Assembly: GCA_902702965.1 (NCBI GenBank)
Contig: CACRXP010000045.1
Coordinates: 1,655,973-1,719,972 of the forward strand
Reading direction: 5' to 3'
Length of the DNA stretch: 64,000 bases
Source of the DNA: Spirometra erinaceieuropaei
Taxonomy: Eukaryota; Platyhelminthes; Cestoda; Diphyllobothriidea; Diphyllobothriidae
The notes below the pieces were generated by a model that saw only the letters and a program-made list of their open reading frames with translations, had not been told where the DNA came from and did not search any database. Below, piece by piece: positions 35,255 through 46,789 of the stretch (positions within the stretch are counted from its first letter, which is position 1; each line of letters starts with the position of its first letter). A program made the translations under genes and the position numbers.

Positions 35255-36216
35255 TGGATGCGCAAAATTGTCAACTGCTAACGGAAATTCTGAATTGCTT
35301 TTTTGGCTCGAAAGACTACTTAAGTAAGGTTGTACTATAACTAACCGTTCAGCATACCCCCTAATAATTTAGTTGCTCCAGGATGATAAATTTCGAACGA
35401 CGATCTTTTCGGCAGCCTGCAAAAACTACACTCGGTAAAAAGTGACAATTTATGTGGCATGAATTTTTCTTGTTAATTCTCGATGCCATTGTAAATTTAA
35501 ATATATTTCATGGAGTTGCTGCATAAAAATATTCATTATTTTACACACGCACTAGCAAATTACGTCTTCTTTAAACTTTACATCTCAAGATATAATGCAA
35601 TGCGGTTTTCAAAAAAACTTTTCCAATCCATGGATAACTTCTAAAACCGATATGCCATTTCACTTGCATTCAGGGTTTCCACACTACGAACTTTATATTC
35701 TTCATGTACGAATAATCATGCATTTCTGTATGCTGTTTAAAGAAGGCCATATGGGGATTCGTAAAATATATTCATGGATTTGAGCATATTGCAAACTTTA
35801 CACTGCTGGGACACGATACTTTACGAACTGGCATTTCACGGTCCTAAAAAATCTCAAAGTTGGAAGCTTTTTAGAATCAAATTATATTTTTCTTTGAAAT
35901 AGAAAATTTAAAGAAGACGAAATTTTCTACTGAATGAGTAAGAAAATAAATATTTTTATGCCGGTTTTCTATGGGATACATTTGAATTTATAAGAGCATC
36001 AAACACCAGTGAGGAAAAGTCATTCTGCCTATGTAGTCACTTTTTACAGAGTATATTTTTTGCAGGCGACCGAAATAAGTTCATTTGAAAGCCGTCATCC
36101 TGAGCTAACCAAGTCATTGTGGGGCTTTGCTGCACGTTAACCAATATCACAGCCCTACTTGAGTCATACGCATTTCAGAACTTCAGTTCACATTTCGTGC
36201 GTTAACATATCTATTG
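35255..36216. mobile_element. Palindromic MITE family B
   Basis: Left arm words (GTCAACTGCTAACGGAAATTC, CTACTTAAGTAAGGTTGTA) recur inverted near 36130-36200. The right end reads ATATCTATTG then TA. It is non-coding and the ends are decayed. Confidence 0.7.
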
Positions 36217-36217
36217 T

Positions 36218-36605
36218 ATATCAGTGTTCAACAGTTTTAAGTGTCGCATCCGCAGGATGATGACATGCAAGACAGACGGCTCTGCCTTTTGCAGTGTAGG
36301 TTTTCAAAGGTGCCTTGCTTAAGAGTCAAAGATCCCTCTCTATCGAAGTTGGCCCTTCCACTGTGACTCGATGAATCATACGGCCGGTAGTAGCGAATGC
36401 AACCGTTTACGACAAAAATCATCTGAAGAAATGGTCTGCGATACGCATCATAATCTACGAAACTGCGGTTTGACATTTTAAGAAATTCTTAAACAAAAAT
36501 ACTTACTTAATACGAGTTTAAAGGTTGACTTGGAGTACAAGATATTCACAGAACGTTTCATGCACTGTGAAAGGCGTCAGTTGGACGCACGTCTTCTCCG
36601 TTCAC
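36218..36605. other. Unassigned
   Basis: A 79-codon minus frame (36476-36237) is unrecognised. No repeat seen. Confidence 0.4.
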
Positions 36606-37276
36606 CCGTTGTTGTTTCTTCCCAAAACAATGCTTGAGTAGTATGTATTTTGTCAAATACTTACTCTAATCTCTAAGGAATCCAGCAGAAATAGGTTTTT
36701 AGGCTTTAAAAAATACACTCGAGGAATTGCGTGTACTCTACTCTACTCAGGCACACTGGCATTGCAAACTATGTGGCCAGTAGCAGTCAAAGCACGCTTG
36801 GAACTCAAAAGCGTCTGCAAATTATGTTTTGATAAAACACGTAGCATGTAAGTGAGAAGAGAACAACAACAGAGACGCGAGATATTTTTTTAAAATGCGA
36901 ACTTGTGAATAAATATTTAAAATCGGCAACATCTATTTATTTAAGTAATACCTTTAAAAAGGATGACATTTTCTGGGAAGCGAGCATGATATATGGACTG
37001 TTTGGGAATTTTGGCGAGGTCTGAGTCTGCCTATACAAGCAATTAACCGGTCATTGCTGCAAAGTGCATTTGTTCGATCTCCTACGGGACTCATAGGCGA
37101 AGGTTAGTCAACCTGGCGGGCGTACACCGGGCTTGGTCTGCTCGCCGTCCAATATGGTCCACTGTAGTGCTGATGTAGAGAAGGCAATATCCATTTGATT
37201 GGCATCCAGAATCACTTACACCGACACCACCACCAGCACAACACCCACTACAACTAATGTTACTACTACCACCACG

Positions 37277-37307
<31 letters not shown>

Positions 37308-37720
37308 ACAACAACAACAGCAAAACATCCATCACAACCACCATCACCACCAGCATTATCGCCACCATCACCATCACCTTCGACTTCTTCATCTTCATTT
37401 GATAGGCACCAGAACTGAGGGTCATATGGCTAGAGCCGACCGACGACTCCGCGTGTCGCAATTTATTTCCCGAATGGCCATGGCGACGATATTACAGGTT
37501 TCAGACCTAATAAAGGCTTTCATTTGGTGAAACGAGGAAAATACGCATCTACTTAGATTAGAATTGCGTCCAGCGGTAAATATATTCTTAACGATGACAA
37601 GCGGCAACTAGGCAGAAGTGAGGCGTTTCTGATTGCAAAGAAAAGGGATATTTTTGGGGCAGATGAAATAGAAAGCGAGGGAGAGGAGAAGGCAGAAATG
37701 TCCGTGGGAAGGAAAGAAAA
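36606..37720. repeat. Tandem duplication, unit 1
   Basis: It starts CCGTTGTTGTTTCTTCCC and ends GGGAAGGAAAGAAAA; the same start occurs at 37721 and nearly the same end at 39049. The unit is about 1.1 kb with high similarity by eye, so it is a recent duplication. It contains an (ATC)n(CAA)n tract at 37276-37318 with only about 3 ACC triplets before it. No gene recognised. Confidence 0.85.
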
Positions 37721-38496
37721 CCGTTGTTGTTTCTTCCCAAAACAATGCTTGAGTAGTATGTATTTTGTCAAATACTTACGCTAATCTCTAAGGAATCCAG
37801 CAGAAATAGGTTTTTTAGGCTTCAAAAAATACGCTCGAGGAATTGCGTGTACTCTACTCTACTCGGGCACACTTGCATTGCAAACTATGTGGCCAATAGC
37901 AGTCAAAGCACGCTTGGAACTCAAAAGCGTGTGCGAATCATTTTTTGATGAAACAAGTAGCGTGTAAGTGAGAAGCGCAAAACAGCGGAGACGCGGGCTC
38001 TTTTTAAAGTGCGAAGTTGTGAGTAAAATTTTAAGGATGACGGCATCTATTAATTTGAGCAATACCTTTAAGAAAGATGAAATTTTTTGAGAAACAAGCA
38101 CGATATATGGACTGTTTGGCGATCTTCGGTGAGGTCTGAGCCTGTCTATAAAAGCAGTTAACCCGCCATTGCCTCTAAGTGCACTTGCTCGATCTCCTCA
38201 GGCACTCATAGGCGAACAGTAGTCAACCTGGCGGGCGTACACCGGACTTGGGCTGCTCGCCGTCAAATATGGTCCACTTTAGTCTTGCTGAAGAGAAGAC
38301 AAACTCCCTTCGATTGACATCCAGAATCGCGAACACCTACACCACCACCAGCACAACACCTAATACAACTAATGTTACCACCACCACCACCACCACCACC
38401 ACCACCACCACCACCACCACCACCACCACCACCACCACCACCACCACCACCACCACCACCACCACCACCACCACCACCACCACCACCACCACCACC

Positions 38497-38530
<34 letters not shown>

Positions 38531-39049
38531 TTATCATAATCATCAACAACAACAACAACAACAACAACATCAATAGCAACAACAACAACAGCAGCAGCAA
38601 CAACAACAACAACAACAACAACAGCAACAACAACACATCCACCGCCACCACCATAATCACCATCATTATCGCCACCATCCCCATCACCTTCGACTTCTTT
38701 ATCTTCATCTGATAGGCACACTGAGGGTCATATGGCCAGAGCCGACCGGAGACTCCACGTGTCGCAAGTTATTTCCCCAATTGGCCATGTCGACGATAAT
38801 ACAGGTTTCAGCCCTAGTAAAGTTTTTTATTTGGGTGTGCAAAGGGAACACTTGATGAAACGAGGAAAATACGCATCTATTTAGATCCGAACTGCGTCCA
38901 GGAGCAAATATATTTTTAACGATGACAAGCGGCAATTCGGCAGATGTGAGCCGTTTTTGAAGGCAAAGAAAAGGGGTAATTTGAGGGCAGAAGACATAGA
39001 AAGCGAGGGAGAGGAGAAAGCAGAAATGTCCGTGGGAAGCAAAGAAAAC
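37721..39049. repeat. Tandem duplication, unit 2, with expanded microsatellite
   Basis: Direct copy of 36606-37720, about 1.33 kb. The extra length is mainly the (ACC)45 tract at 38377-38511 and the enlarged CAA tract that follows. The polythreonine, polyglycine and polyvaline frames here are translations of the tract. Confidence 0.85.
38377..38700. repeat. (ACC)45-(ATC)n-(CAA)n compound microsatellite
   Basis: About 45 uninterrupted ACC triplets (38377-38511), then ATC triplets, then an interrupted CAA/CAG tract to about 38640 and a CACCAT-rich end. Unit 1 has a far shorter ACC run at the same place. Confidence 0.95.
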
Positions 39050-40789
39050 TTAACTGCGCAAATCCTTTGTGAATTCCTGCGCTGTGCAGGTATTTAGATA
39101 TGTTCACAATTTTTTCGTATATGTAGATGAAAACGATGCAATCCACTGGTCCTAGCGGGTTTTCCGCAACCGCTCTTTTAATTGCCAATTCGAAATAAAA
39201 TTATTACTACAGACAAACGATAAAAAATCCAAAAGTTCAAATGATGAAAAATTGACAAGTTTTGGTTAAGACGGAGTCAGTAGTCTTCCTTCAGCTCCTA
39301 CTAGATAGTTTTGTAGTTTTCTACTATTGTAGTATGCTAAAATATCCGACGCATCTACGTGCACTTACTGAGTTAAATTCACATGCATAACACCCGCGCC
39401 TCCTGATTGGTTACAGGAGGGACTGCGGTACTCGTTATCCGGAGTTCGCCACCTTAAGCGAGCTAATACAGGACTTGCTACCTGTCAATTTTCCGAATGG
39501 GCACGGCATTTTTCACTAATAAATATGCATATGCGTAGGTCTCCGAGATGAGGATCATTGTAAAGAAAAACGCAAAGGCGAATTCCGGGGGATCGAGGGA
39601 AATGCGATCACTGGAATAAAGATTTTATTTGTATGAAGTTTCAGAAAGGAATTTGAACTCATCAACTATGAGAGCGATCAAGCAGTCATCGCAGGAAGTA
39701 ATGAATGCGCAAAGAATTTTGCTGTACAGTGGCTGTGTTCTCTAAGTAGTATGTATCTCCATTGTTTACATCGTCTTTATCTATTCTCGTCTCTAATGAT
39801 GTGTTCGGGCGCGCATAAAATTCTTAAGAAGAGCGTCCGGCATCCTAGTTTTACATTGGGCTGTCTACCGGCTGAGGCGTTGGAACCATGTATTCCGACT
39901 AGAAGAGCAGTCAGTAATAGAAATGACATTACGAAAATTGCTCCTAAAGACTTGGTTCGCAGTATTCGTAAAAGCCGATCGGACAAGATAACTTTCGGAG
40001 GAAAGCTAGGTCAGACAGTAGAAAGTGGAAATGCTTCGTACTACGGATGACCTCGCATTAAAATTGCAGGGGATGCCTATTCACCTGTCCGGGATGCACA
40101 ATGCAGGAAGTGTGTTCCGAAATGGATTTCAAAACTCATTTCTCGGGAGTCGGTTCGCAAGAAGGCGCTCGGAGGATACTCTACCTTATTCAGATTGGGG
40201 TCTGTCGTCAAAGAATGAAGAATGGGACTAACCCGCCATCTCCGTTTAAAAGGATATTACAGACAGACCGAACTCTGCAAAGATGATGAAGTTACGATCA
40301 CCAGATGATGAGAGCGCGAATACTGTAATCGTGAGCCTGAACTTCCGGACCTACTCGTCGTTGCACGCTCATACTACCTGATGGATAGCTCCTGTATAAG
40401 TCTGAAAACTCCGGCTAATATGACACGCCTTCATTGCCTTCGCAGCAAGAAAATGGGGCTCGTATATTCGCATCCAGATAGAACTGATTGTGCAAGACCT
40501 GATGTGTAAATGGGGGTTGTGATCAATAAGCTATACAGCGGTCTATGTATCGAAGGTTGCTGTTTCACTAAGAACATCTTACAGAATTATGGTGGAAAAT
40601 GGGGATGCCTCGTTCTACAGATGACCTCGCGCCAAAATGCGGGGATACCCATTCATGTTTTTTGCTTTTAACACTTCTACCCGTAATTCTAACACTAACC
40701 CTCATAACTTTAATTATAACAATTCTAGCAGTAGCCATAACCTCCCAAAAATAAAGGCAATGGGGGATTTATGTCCCGTGTCCGACCGC
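39050..40789. other. Unassigned, with a short direct repeat
   Basis: About 70 bp at 40015-40085 (GGATGACCTCGCATTAAAAT, GGGGATGCCTATTCA) recurs imperfectly at 40589-40655. The frames at 39751-40050 and 40025-40231 overlap and match nothing I know. Confidence 0.45.
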
Positions 40790-40920
40790 CCGCCCTCAAA
40801 AACCACTTTGTAAAAAATGATTACGTAAATAGCACGCGTTTTGCTTATAGATTCTTGTTGCCCTTAAAAATTCAACTATGAATGAAGGCGAAATTTCGAG
40901 TCCCAGGTGTATACATATTT

Positions 40921-41208
40921 GAAGAAGAAGAAGAAGAAGAGGAGTCGAGCACCGGAACGATTCGTTTATTATCCTGAGCTTTCAGACTCGTACAGGAGTC
41001 CATCGTCAGAGGTAGTGGCAGAAACAGGACAAGCGGCAGTAATAAGGCACGTAGACCCAATCGTCGACCGACGTCGCACGACTGGAGGTGACTACGAAGG
41101 GCTCCGTACGCCCGCGCCAGATCGATAAATCGATTGACCGAGGCCCAGGCTTCAATCAATTCTCGGCCTGTTTTGTTTCCGGCGTGGGCAACTAGTTTGG
41201 TGGCTGCG
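40921..41208 (-). pseudogene. PLE family 2, left inverted copy (C-terminal codons plus tail)
   Basis: The minus strand reads KLVAHAGNKTGRELIEAWAS and NRFIDLARAYGALRSHLQ, the end of a PLE GIY-YIG protein, then the 3' tail with a hammerhead motif and the GAA/TTC tract. It is 5'-truncated at the junction near 41208. Confidence 0.8.
40973..41012 (-). ncRNA. Hammerhead ribozyme motif (PLE family 2, left arm)
   Basis: On the minus strand: CCT, CTGACGA, hairpin GACTC/GAGTC, GAAA, GCTC, then AGGA. CCT can pair with AGG as stem I. CTGACGA fits the consensus CUGANGA. It differs from family 1 in every stem, so the core is conserved while the stems are not. Confidence 0.72.
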
Positions 41209-41461
41209 CATACATGAACATAAGCTAGCTGTGCGGCGAGGCGACGCATTATCACAAGTGGCCGCCCACACCTACGAAATGGGTCACGAGTTTGACTTCG
41301 CAGCCACCAAAATAGTTGCCCACGCCAGAAACAAAACAGGCCGAGAATTGATTGAAGCCTGGGCCTCGGATGAGAACTCGGCCAATCGATTTATCGATCT
41401 GGCGTGGGCGTACAGAGCCCTTCGTAGTCACCTCCAGTCGTGCGACGTCGGTCGATGATCG
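41209..41461 (+). pseudogene. PLE family 2, right copy: end of GIY-YIG protein
   Basis: Starting in the GIY-YIG EH motif (EHKLAVRRGDALSQVAAH), the frame reads through HEFDFAATKIVAHARNK and RELIEAWASDENSANRFIDL to a TGA after CDVGR. The catalytic Tyr motifs and the RT are missing through 5' truncation. Confidence 0.8.
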
Positions 41462-41506
41462 GGTCTACGTGCCTTATAACTGCCGCTTGTCCTGTTTCTG
41501 CCACTA

Positions 41507-41547
41507 CCTCTGACGATGGACTCCTGTACGAGTCTGAAAGCTCAGGA
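41507..41547 (+). ncRNA. Hammerhead ribozyme motif (PLE family 2, right arm)
   Basis: CTGACGA at 41510-41516, stem II GACTC (41519-41523) with GAGTC (41530-41534), GAAA at 41536-41539, predicted cleavage after C41543. CCT (41507-41509) pairs with AGG (41544-41546). Same as the left arm by eye. Confidence 0.75.
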
Positions 41548-42361
41548 TAATAAACGAATTGTTCCGGTGCTCGACTCCTCTTCTTCTTCTTCTTCTTCTT
41601 CTTCTTCTTCAAATTCAACTATTTTTTTAAAGAGAAAACATGCATAAAAATATTCACTTTCTTGCTCATTCGGCAGAAAATGACGTATTCTTCAAATGTA
41701 ATATTTGAAGACCAGGTATAATTCGGTTTTAAAGAGTCTCTAATTATGAAAATTGTTAACACCGTGAAATTCCCGTTCATAACACATCGTGTCTCTGCAT
41801 TTAATAATGTTGCTTGCAAAGTTTACAATATGTCTCAAATCGACTTATAAATTTTATGAACCGCATATAGTCTCCTCTGAATAGCGTATGAAAATGTATA
41901 ATTTTCAATACATGGAAAATATACAGCTTATAGTTTAGAGACCCTGAATGCAAGTATAACGGCGGGTGGCATTTAAAATTATTCCGAAGTTGGAAAACCC
42001 AAAACCGAATTACATCCCTTTTTAAAATACATAATTTTAAGAAAAATTAGTTTTCTACTGAATGAGTAAATGAATAAATATTTTTATGCACGTTCTTCAG
42101 AAAATATAAGTGAATTTATGACGAAACCGAAAATCAATGAGAAAAATCCATGCTACGTAAGTAGTTGCCTTTTACATAGTTGTTTTAACAGGCAACCGGG
42201 AAGAATTTCTTTTTAAAAGCTGGCGTCTTGAAAAAGCTAAATTATTTCTGGATTATGCTGCATGCTGATAAATATAACAACCGCTCTTATTTGATCTTTT
42301 ACGAGACGTAAATGGATATCAAAATTTCGGTTTACATTTAATGATTTAGCACCTTTTCTGT

Positions 42362-43287
42362 AGTTATTTTACAAAACTAATTCTTGATGATTTATGAGGG
42401 TCATATAAAGGCGACATTTAATGCCAAAGGGACGAATTATCAGCAGCGCCATTATATTGGCATTTTTCGAATACGTTTTAGCAACGTGCCTCTGAGTGCG
42501 GCTGAAGAGGACATTGCGTACTAATACAAAGCAGCTGACATCCTTGTTTTCTCAGTCTTCATCGGCTTACAAGTTGTCACTGGTTGCCCGGTCGATTTTC
42601 CAGTTAGCACGATGTGGACACATGGAGGCCTGGGGGAACTCACTTGTACCTGAAAGCCAGATGCATGAGCACAGGTACCATAGTTGGCAGTAGAGGCATT
42701 AGCTGAAAGTCCAGACACGTGTTTTACCGATATTCTGCCGCTGCATGATACAGCGGCGAGGGGTCGACTCATAATTGGGTCCCCCAGTGCTCACTGTATG
42801 TTTTCCTGCTGAAACCTTCCGCAGCTCTGTCAGGAAGCGGCAGAATATCGGCAAAACAGGTTTCTGGGCTTTTAGCTAGTACCTGTGCTGCTAGTATGGT
42901 ATATTGTTGCACCAAAATATACTACTAGCCGCAACAGGAAGAACACGCGAAATACTGGGAAACCCATTGAGGACTCGAGCCCCTCACAGGTGTGCCATGC
43001 ACTGGCAAAATATCGACGAATCTCGTGTCTGCGGTTTCGGCTAGTACCTCTGTTGTCTTGAATGGTATATTTTGCGACCTATACATGAAGTATTGACCAC
43101 CTTTTCACAGTTTATGCATATTACGCTGTTATTCAACTGTGGCTTATGGGCTTCGGCCCAAATATTCATATCGGGTTCCAGTCTGAGTCTATAGGTCTAG
43201 AATTGACCGATTCACTCCAAGTTAGCGATCAGTATCTGAGGAAATTTAAAAAACCCAAGACTGATGTATTTTTGTTTCCACGCGCCT
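42362..43287. repeat. Short inverted and direct repeats, otherwise unassigned
   Basis: A ~60-bp sequence around CGATATTCTGCCG (42685-42745) recurs inverted at 42838-42900 (CGGCAGAATATCGGCAAAAC) and again, diverged, at 43010-43070. The frames in this region are unsupported. Confidence 0.55.
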
Positions 43288-43709
43288 GGGCTAGATCGCA
43301 GTTGGTAGCCAGGCCCCGCATTACAGATGGCTGGTGGTTTGTTTACTGAGGCTATTTTGTGGGGCTCCATAATCCATTTGGCTTCCGTTTAACGCTTGAG
43401 GTTAGGTTTAGGACACCGGTTAACTGTTTCCGATTTTCGGATTATGGTTATGCATTTAGGCTTAGATTTTCTAGTTACGGTTAGGGTTTGAGCGTACGAT
43501 TATGTTTCAGTATTGCGGTTAGGTTTTCCAGTTACGCCTATGCCTAAGGGCTACAGTTACGTTTACGATTTCGGCTAGGTTTAGGGTCAGGGTTACTGTT
43601 AGCGTTAACGGTTAACGTTTAAGGTTGAGGTTAGGGTTAGGGTTAAGGTTAGGAATAGGGTTACGTCGCCGTCCGCTTCCCATTCTTGGCTACCAACGGC
43701 GATCAAACC
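43288..43709. repeat. TIR-bounded unit filled with telomere-like sequence, copy 1
   Basis: It opens with GCTAGATCGCAGTTGGTAGC and closes with the near-inverse GGCTACCAACGGCGATC. Between them lies a conserved head (ATTACAGATGG...GTTTGTTTACTG) and then degenerate TTAGGG-type repeats, with two or three perfect TTAGGG units near 43630. Confidence 0.7.
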
Positions 43710-44157
43710 CACGCCTGCAGAAAAATGCACCGCGAAAGTCATAGGCGAGTGCATGGCCACTGACGACCTGCGGACAAGGGTCGATTACGCTGTCCTGGTC
43801 CTAAGTGTGTAAGTGCAGTGTGGACATTGAAAGTAAAGTAGGCCGAAGTGGGATGCCGAAATCGTTAGTGGAGACAGTAATGGGAGCTAAAGGGGAAAAG
43901 ACAAGAGACTGAAAAAAGCCTGGAATCCCCGAAAACGGTCTGGCTGACGGGACACGCGGGCCAGCAATACACCAAACCTAAGGGTAAAACTAGTCCTAAA
44001 CGTAATTACAAACCTAACGCTAACCCTAAAATTAACACAAAGTCTACCCCTAAGCCTACCACAAACCCTAGCCCTAACCCAGAGCCTATCTCCTACCCAA
44101 ACCCCTATCCCAGCCTTAACCATAACCCTAACCCTAACCTTAACAGTAATACTATCC
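43710..44157. repeat. Spacer with CCCTAA-type array
   Basis: 43975-44150 is rich in CCCTAA-like hexamers, opposite in orientation to the flanking TTAGGG arrays. The part at 43784-43890 (GTCCTGGTCC...AGGCCGAAGTGGG) recurs inverted at about 44795-44884. Confidence 0.65.
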
Positions 44158-44591
44158 GGTTAGATAGCAGTTAGAAGCCAGGACCCGTATTACAGGTTGC
44201 GGGGAAGTTTGTTTACTGGGGCTATTGTGTGAGATTCCATAATCACATCTGTCCCCTTTGGCTTGCGTTTTACGTTCGAGGTTAGGATTTGGGTACCGGT
44301 TAATGGTTTCCGATTTTGGGGTTAGGGTTATGCCCTTAGGCTTAGGTTTTCGGGTTACGGTTAGGGTTTGAGCGTACGATTGGGTTTCAGTATAACGGTA
44401 AAGTTTTCCATTTACGGCTATGTGTAAGGGCTACGGTTACGTTTACGATTTCGGTTAGGGTTAAGGTAAGGGTTGCCGTTAGGTTTAACGGTTAGCGTTA
44501 AAGATTAAGGTAAGGATTAGGGTTAACGTTAAAATTAGGGTTAAGGTCGCCGTCCGCGTCCCCATTCCTGGCTACCAACTGCGATCTAGCC
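44158..44591. repeat. TIR-bounded unit filled with telomere-like sequence, copy 2
   Basis: Direct copy of 43288-43709. It closes with GGCTACCAACTGCGATCTAG, a perfect inverse of the start of copy 1. The degenerate TTAGGG array spans about 44280-44545. Confidence 0.72.
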
Positions 44592-44890
44592 TACTATCCT
44601 AACTCTAACACTTACCCTAACACCAACCCTAACACTAAACCTAAACCGCAGCCCAAACTCTAACTCTAACGGGAATTCTTAAACGTAACACAAACCCTAA
44701 ACTCATTCCTCAGCCTGACACTAACCCACACTCTAAAACTAACCCTTCCTCTGGGCCGAAACATCAGGTTGCTCCTTGCCGTTTTAGCTTTAGCCACTTT
44801 CCCACTAACAATTTTAGCACCCCGCTTCGGCTTACATTACTTTCAACACCCACATTGAACTTACATTTGGAACCAGGACAACGTAGCCGA
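44592..44890. repeat. CCTAAC-type array and inverted flank
   Basis: Degenerate CCTAAC/CCCTAA units run to about 44760, followed by the inverse of 43784-43890. Region 43288-44890 is thus a partly symmetrical composite. Confidence 0.6.
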
Positions 44891-44891
44891 C

Positions 44892-46789
44892 CCCTACCGA
44901 ACTTCGTTTTGTCTATGGCGAATAAATCTACTCTGCGTGCCATCTACTTAGCGTGTATGCAGGTTTTTACCTCAAATTTCCGCCGTAGCTGGTAGCTGAC
45001 TAAAGCGAGCAGGCAGATGTCTGAATCAGCTCATTAACTAGTTGCCGCCGTCATTATCACTTCGCGTGTTATATTGGATGCTGGTTATTTTTACGTTCGG
45101 ATATTTGGTCGTCGTAGACCAGACAGGGGGGATTTTTCCCTAAAAAACAAAAGTGCTCAACGGTCTTCTAATTTCACCCTGTTCTACTCCTTCATCGGTC
45201 CCCTACAGAACTTGTCTTGGCCTAAGCTGCAATCAACAAATAAGCAACGAAGATGATAATTCGCTCTCGAAACAAAGCATTGCTCAAGCCAGTGCGAGCG
45301 CCGCACTAATAAGTAAAATGAGTTGCTTCAAGTCAAACGGACATTCAGATCACTTATCTATCTTACCTGGAGCGCCTGCAAAGACTTCCCGTTTCGATCC
45401 ACAGTCTACGCGGTCGGTCGTGTTGCGATGACTGATAAGTAACTGAAAAATGTCGCTGAATAAAAAGACAGGCGTGACTGCAAGGAGCCCTTATTGCCCG
45501 TCTTTCGTCTTTCACAGCCGAGGCCCTATGCTTGGAAATGCATCCGGCTACTCATATAAACAGATGCTTGGCAGGGAGGCTGCGACCGGACTCCCACTAC
45601 GGACAGTTGAATTAATGGAGAAAGGGACGTTGGTGTTGATTAACTTTTGAATGCCCCGCCAGTCAGGCGGGAAATGAAGTTTAAGGTAGGCAGCATCTGT
45701 TTTACACTTACTGTCAAGCAAATGGCTGGAGTGTTAGCACAAATGCTAACAAAAAATTCGCATTTTGTGCTAAACATGCTGATGATATGATCGTTGGTGA
45801 TTCGGTTAAAAAATGAAGTCGACATCTAACTTCTACAAGAAGGCTTGCATCATTTTATGGCATGGTCGTCGAAATGCGATTTTCCTGTAAATGGGTGGAA
45901 ATTGGTCCCATGTGACGTTTGCTTTCAGTCAGCTTCAATGCCGGATTCTTTTCAATTGCTGCTGAACAAAGGTGTTTCTTTGTCGCTAACGGTCAAACAA
46001 CTTCTGAACTTACTTTTTTGTAATTTCCCCGATCTACCATACACTGGGCTAACTGCTGTTAAATCCTTCCGTACAACCCCAGATGGTTTTCGTCATACCT
46101 GCTGGCTTTTAGAGCACAGTTATATCCTGCTTTGCAAGTTTGCTGTCGCGTTAGGAGAGCGAAATATGGAAATTAAGATTTGATTCGTCGACCAGCTTTT
46201 GCTAACAGTTTTAATAGCATTTAGGCCTTTGTGACCTGGCCATGGTGAGTGAAGAACGATTTTTCTGATGATGTTGCAAAAATTGGAAATTATAGATTGC
46301 TGAGTCTCTTCGACTCAGGTCCACCAGTGCATGGCTGATGAGCGTCGGTAAACCGGGAGTGGCTGTCCTGACGTTTTTATAGCCTGCCAGCAATACTCGC
46401 CGAATCTTGGGCTTAATTAGTGCGGTAGATTTAGGTAAATACCGCATCAGATGTCCAAGGGCTACTAAATAATGCAATGATAATGCTGCCAGGGCATGTA
46501 AGATACCAAAGGTCTTCTGTGATATGCTGTCGCTTTAGCGGAAACCTGTCGGTGTATTGAGTTGAGGCGAAGACCCGGAGAGACTGGCAAAATTTTATTA
46601 TAGCTTTGGAATTCCAGCGAATTTTGCGAAACTCGAAATGTTAACATCCGTCTGCACAGCTCTAAATATATTTTGCCGAAATCCGCTTCAATTTGTATCA
46701 TCGAAGTCCTATTTTAATCTTTATTTTTCCGTGTTTGTGCAACGTGATGGTTCCCCTCGGGCTTTGATTATCCGTTCAACTTAAACTTA
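44892..46789. other. Unassigned
   Basis: No gene or interspersed repeat recognised. A small perfect hairpin, GTTAGCA-CAAA-TGCTAAC, lies near 45735. The 112-codon frame at 45845-46183 has no recognisable domain. Confidence 0.45.

Larger units (their letters stand above)
40868..41622. mobile_element. PLE family 2 head-to-head insertion with 12-bp target duplication
   Basis: AAATTCAACTAT occurs at 40868-40879 and 41611-41622, bracketing the insertion. Inside, a minus copy (40921-41208) and a plus copy (41209-41610) meet head to head. The outer ends are (GAA)n at 40921-40939 and (TTC)n at 41577-41610. About 40 bp of unexplained sequence (40880-40920) lies between the left target copy and the GAA tract. 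Target duplications of this size fit PLEs. Confidence 0.82.
40790..42360. mobile_element. Palindromic MITE family B split by PLE family 2
   Basis: Left-arm inner sequence (TGTAAAAAATGATTACG, then CCCTTAAAAATTCAACTAT) lies before the PLE. The element resumes at 41611 with AAATTCAACTAT and runs to a right end reading TTTTCTG then TA at about 42361. The outer left terminus is not clear. Confidence 0.7.

Noticed and set aside
38248..38721. Polythreonine, polyglycine and polyvaline proteins on both strands
   Set aside because: All frames come from the ACC/ATC/CAA tract, and the sister unit at 36606-37720 does not preserve them.
43288..44890. True chromosome end
   Set aside because: The arrays are degenerate, in both orientations, and flanked by tens of kilobases on both sides; at best they are internal telomere-like sequence.
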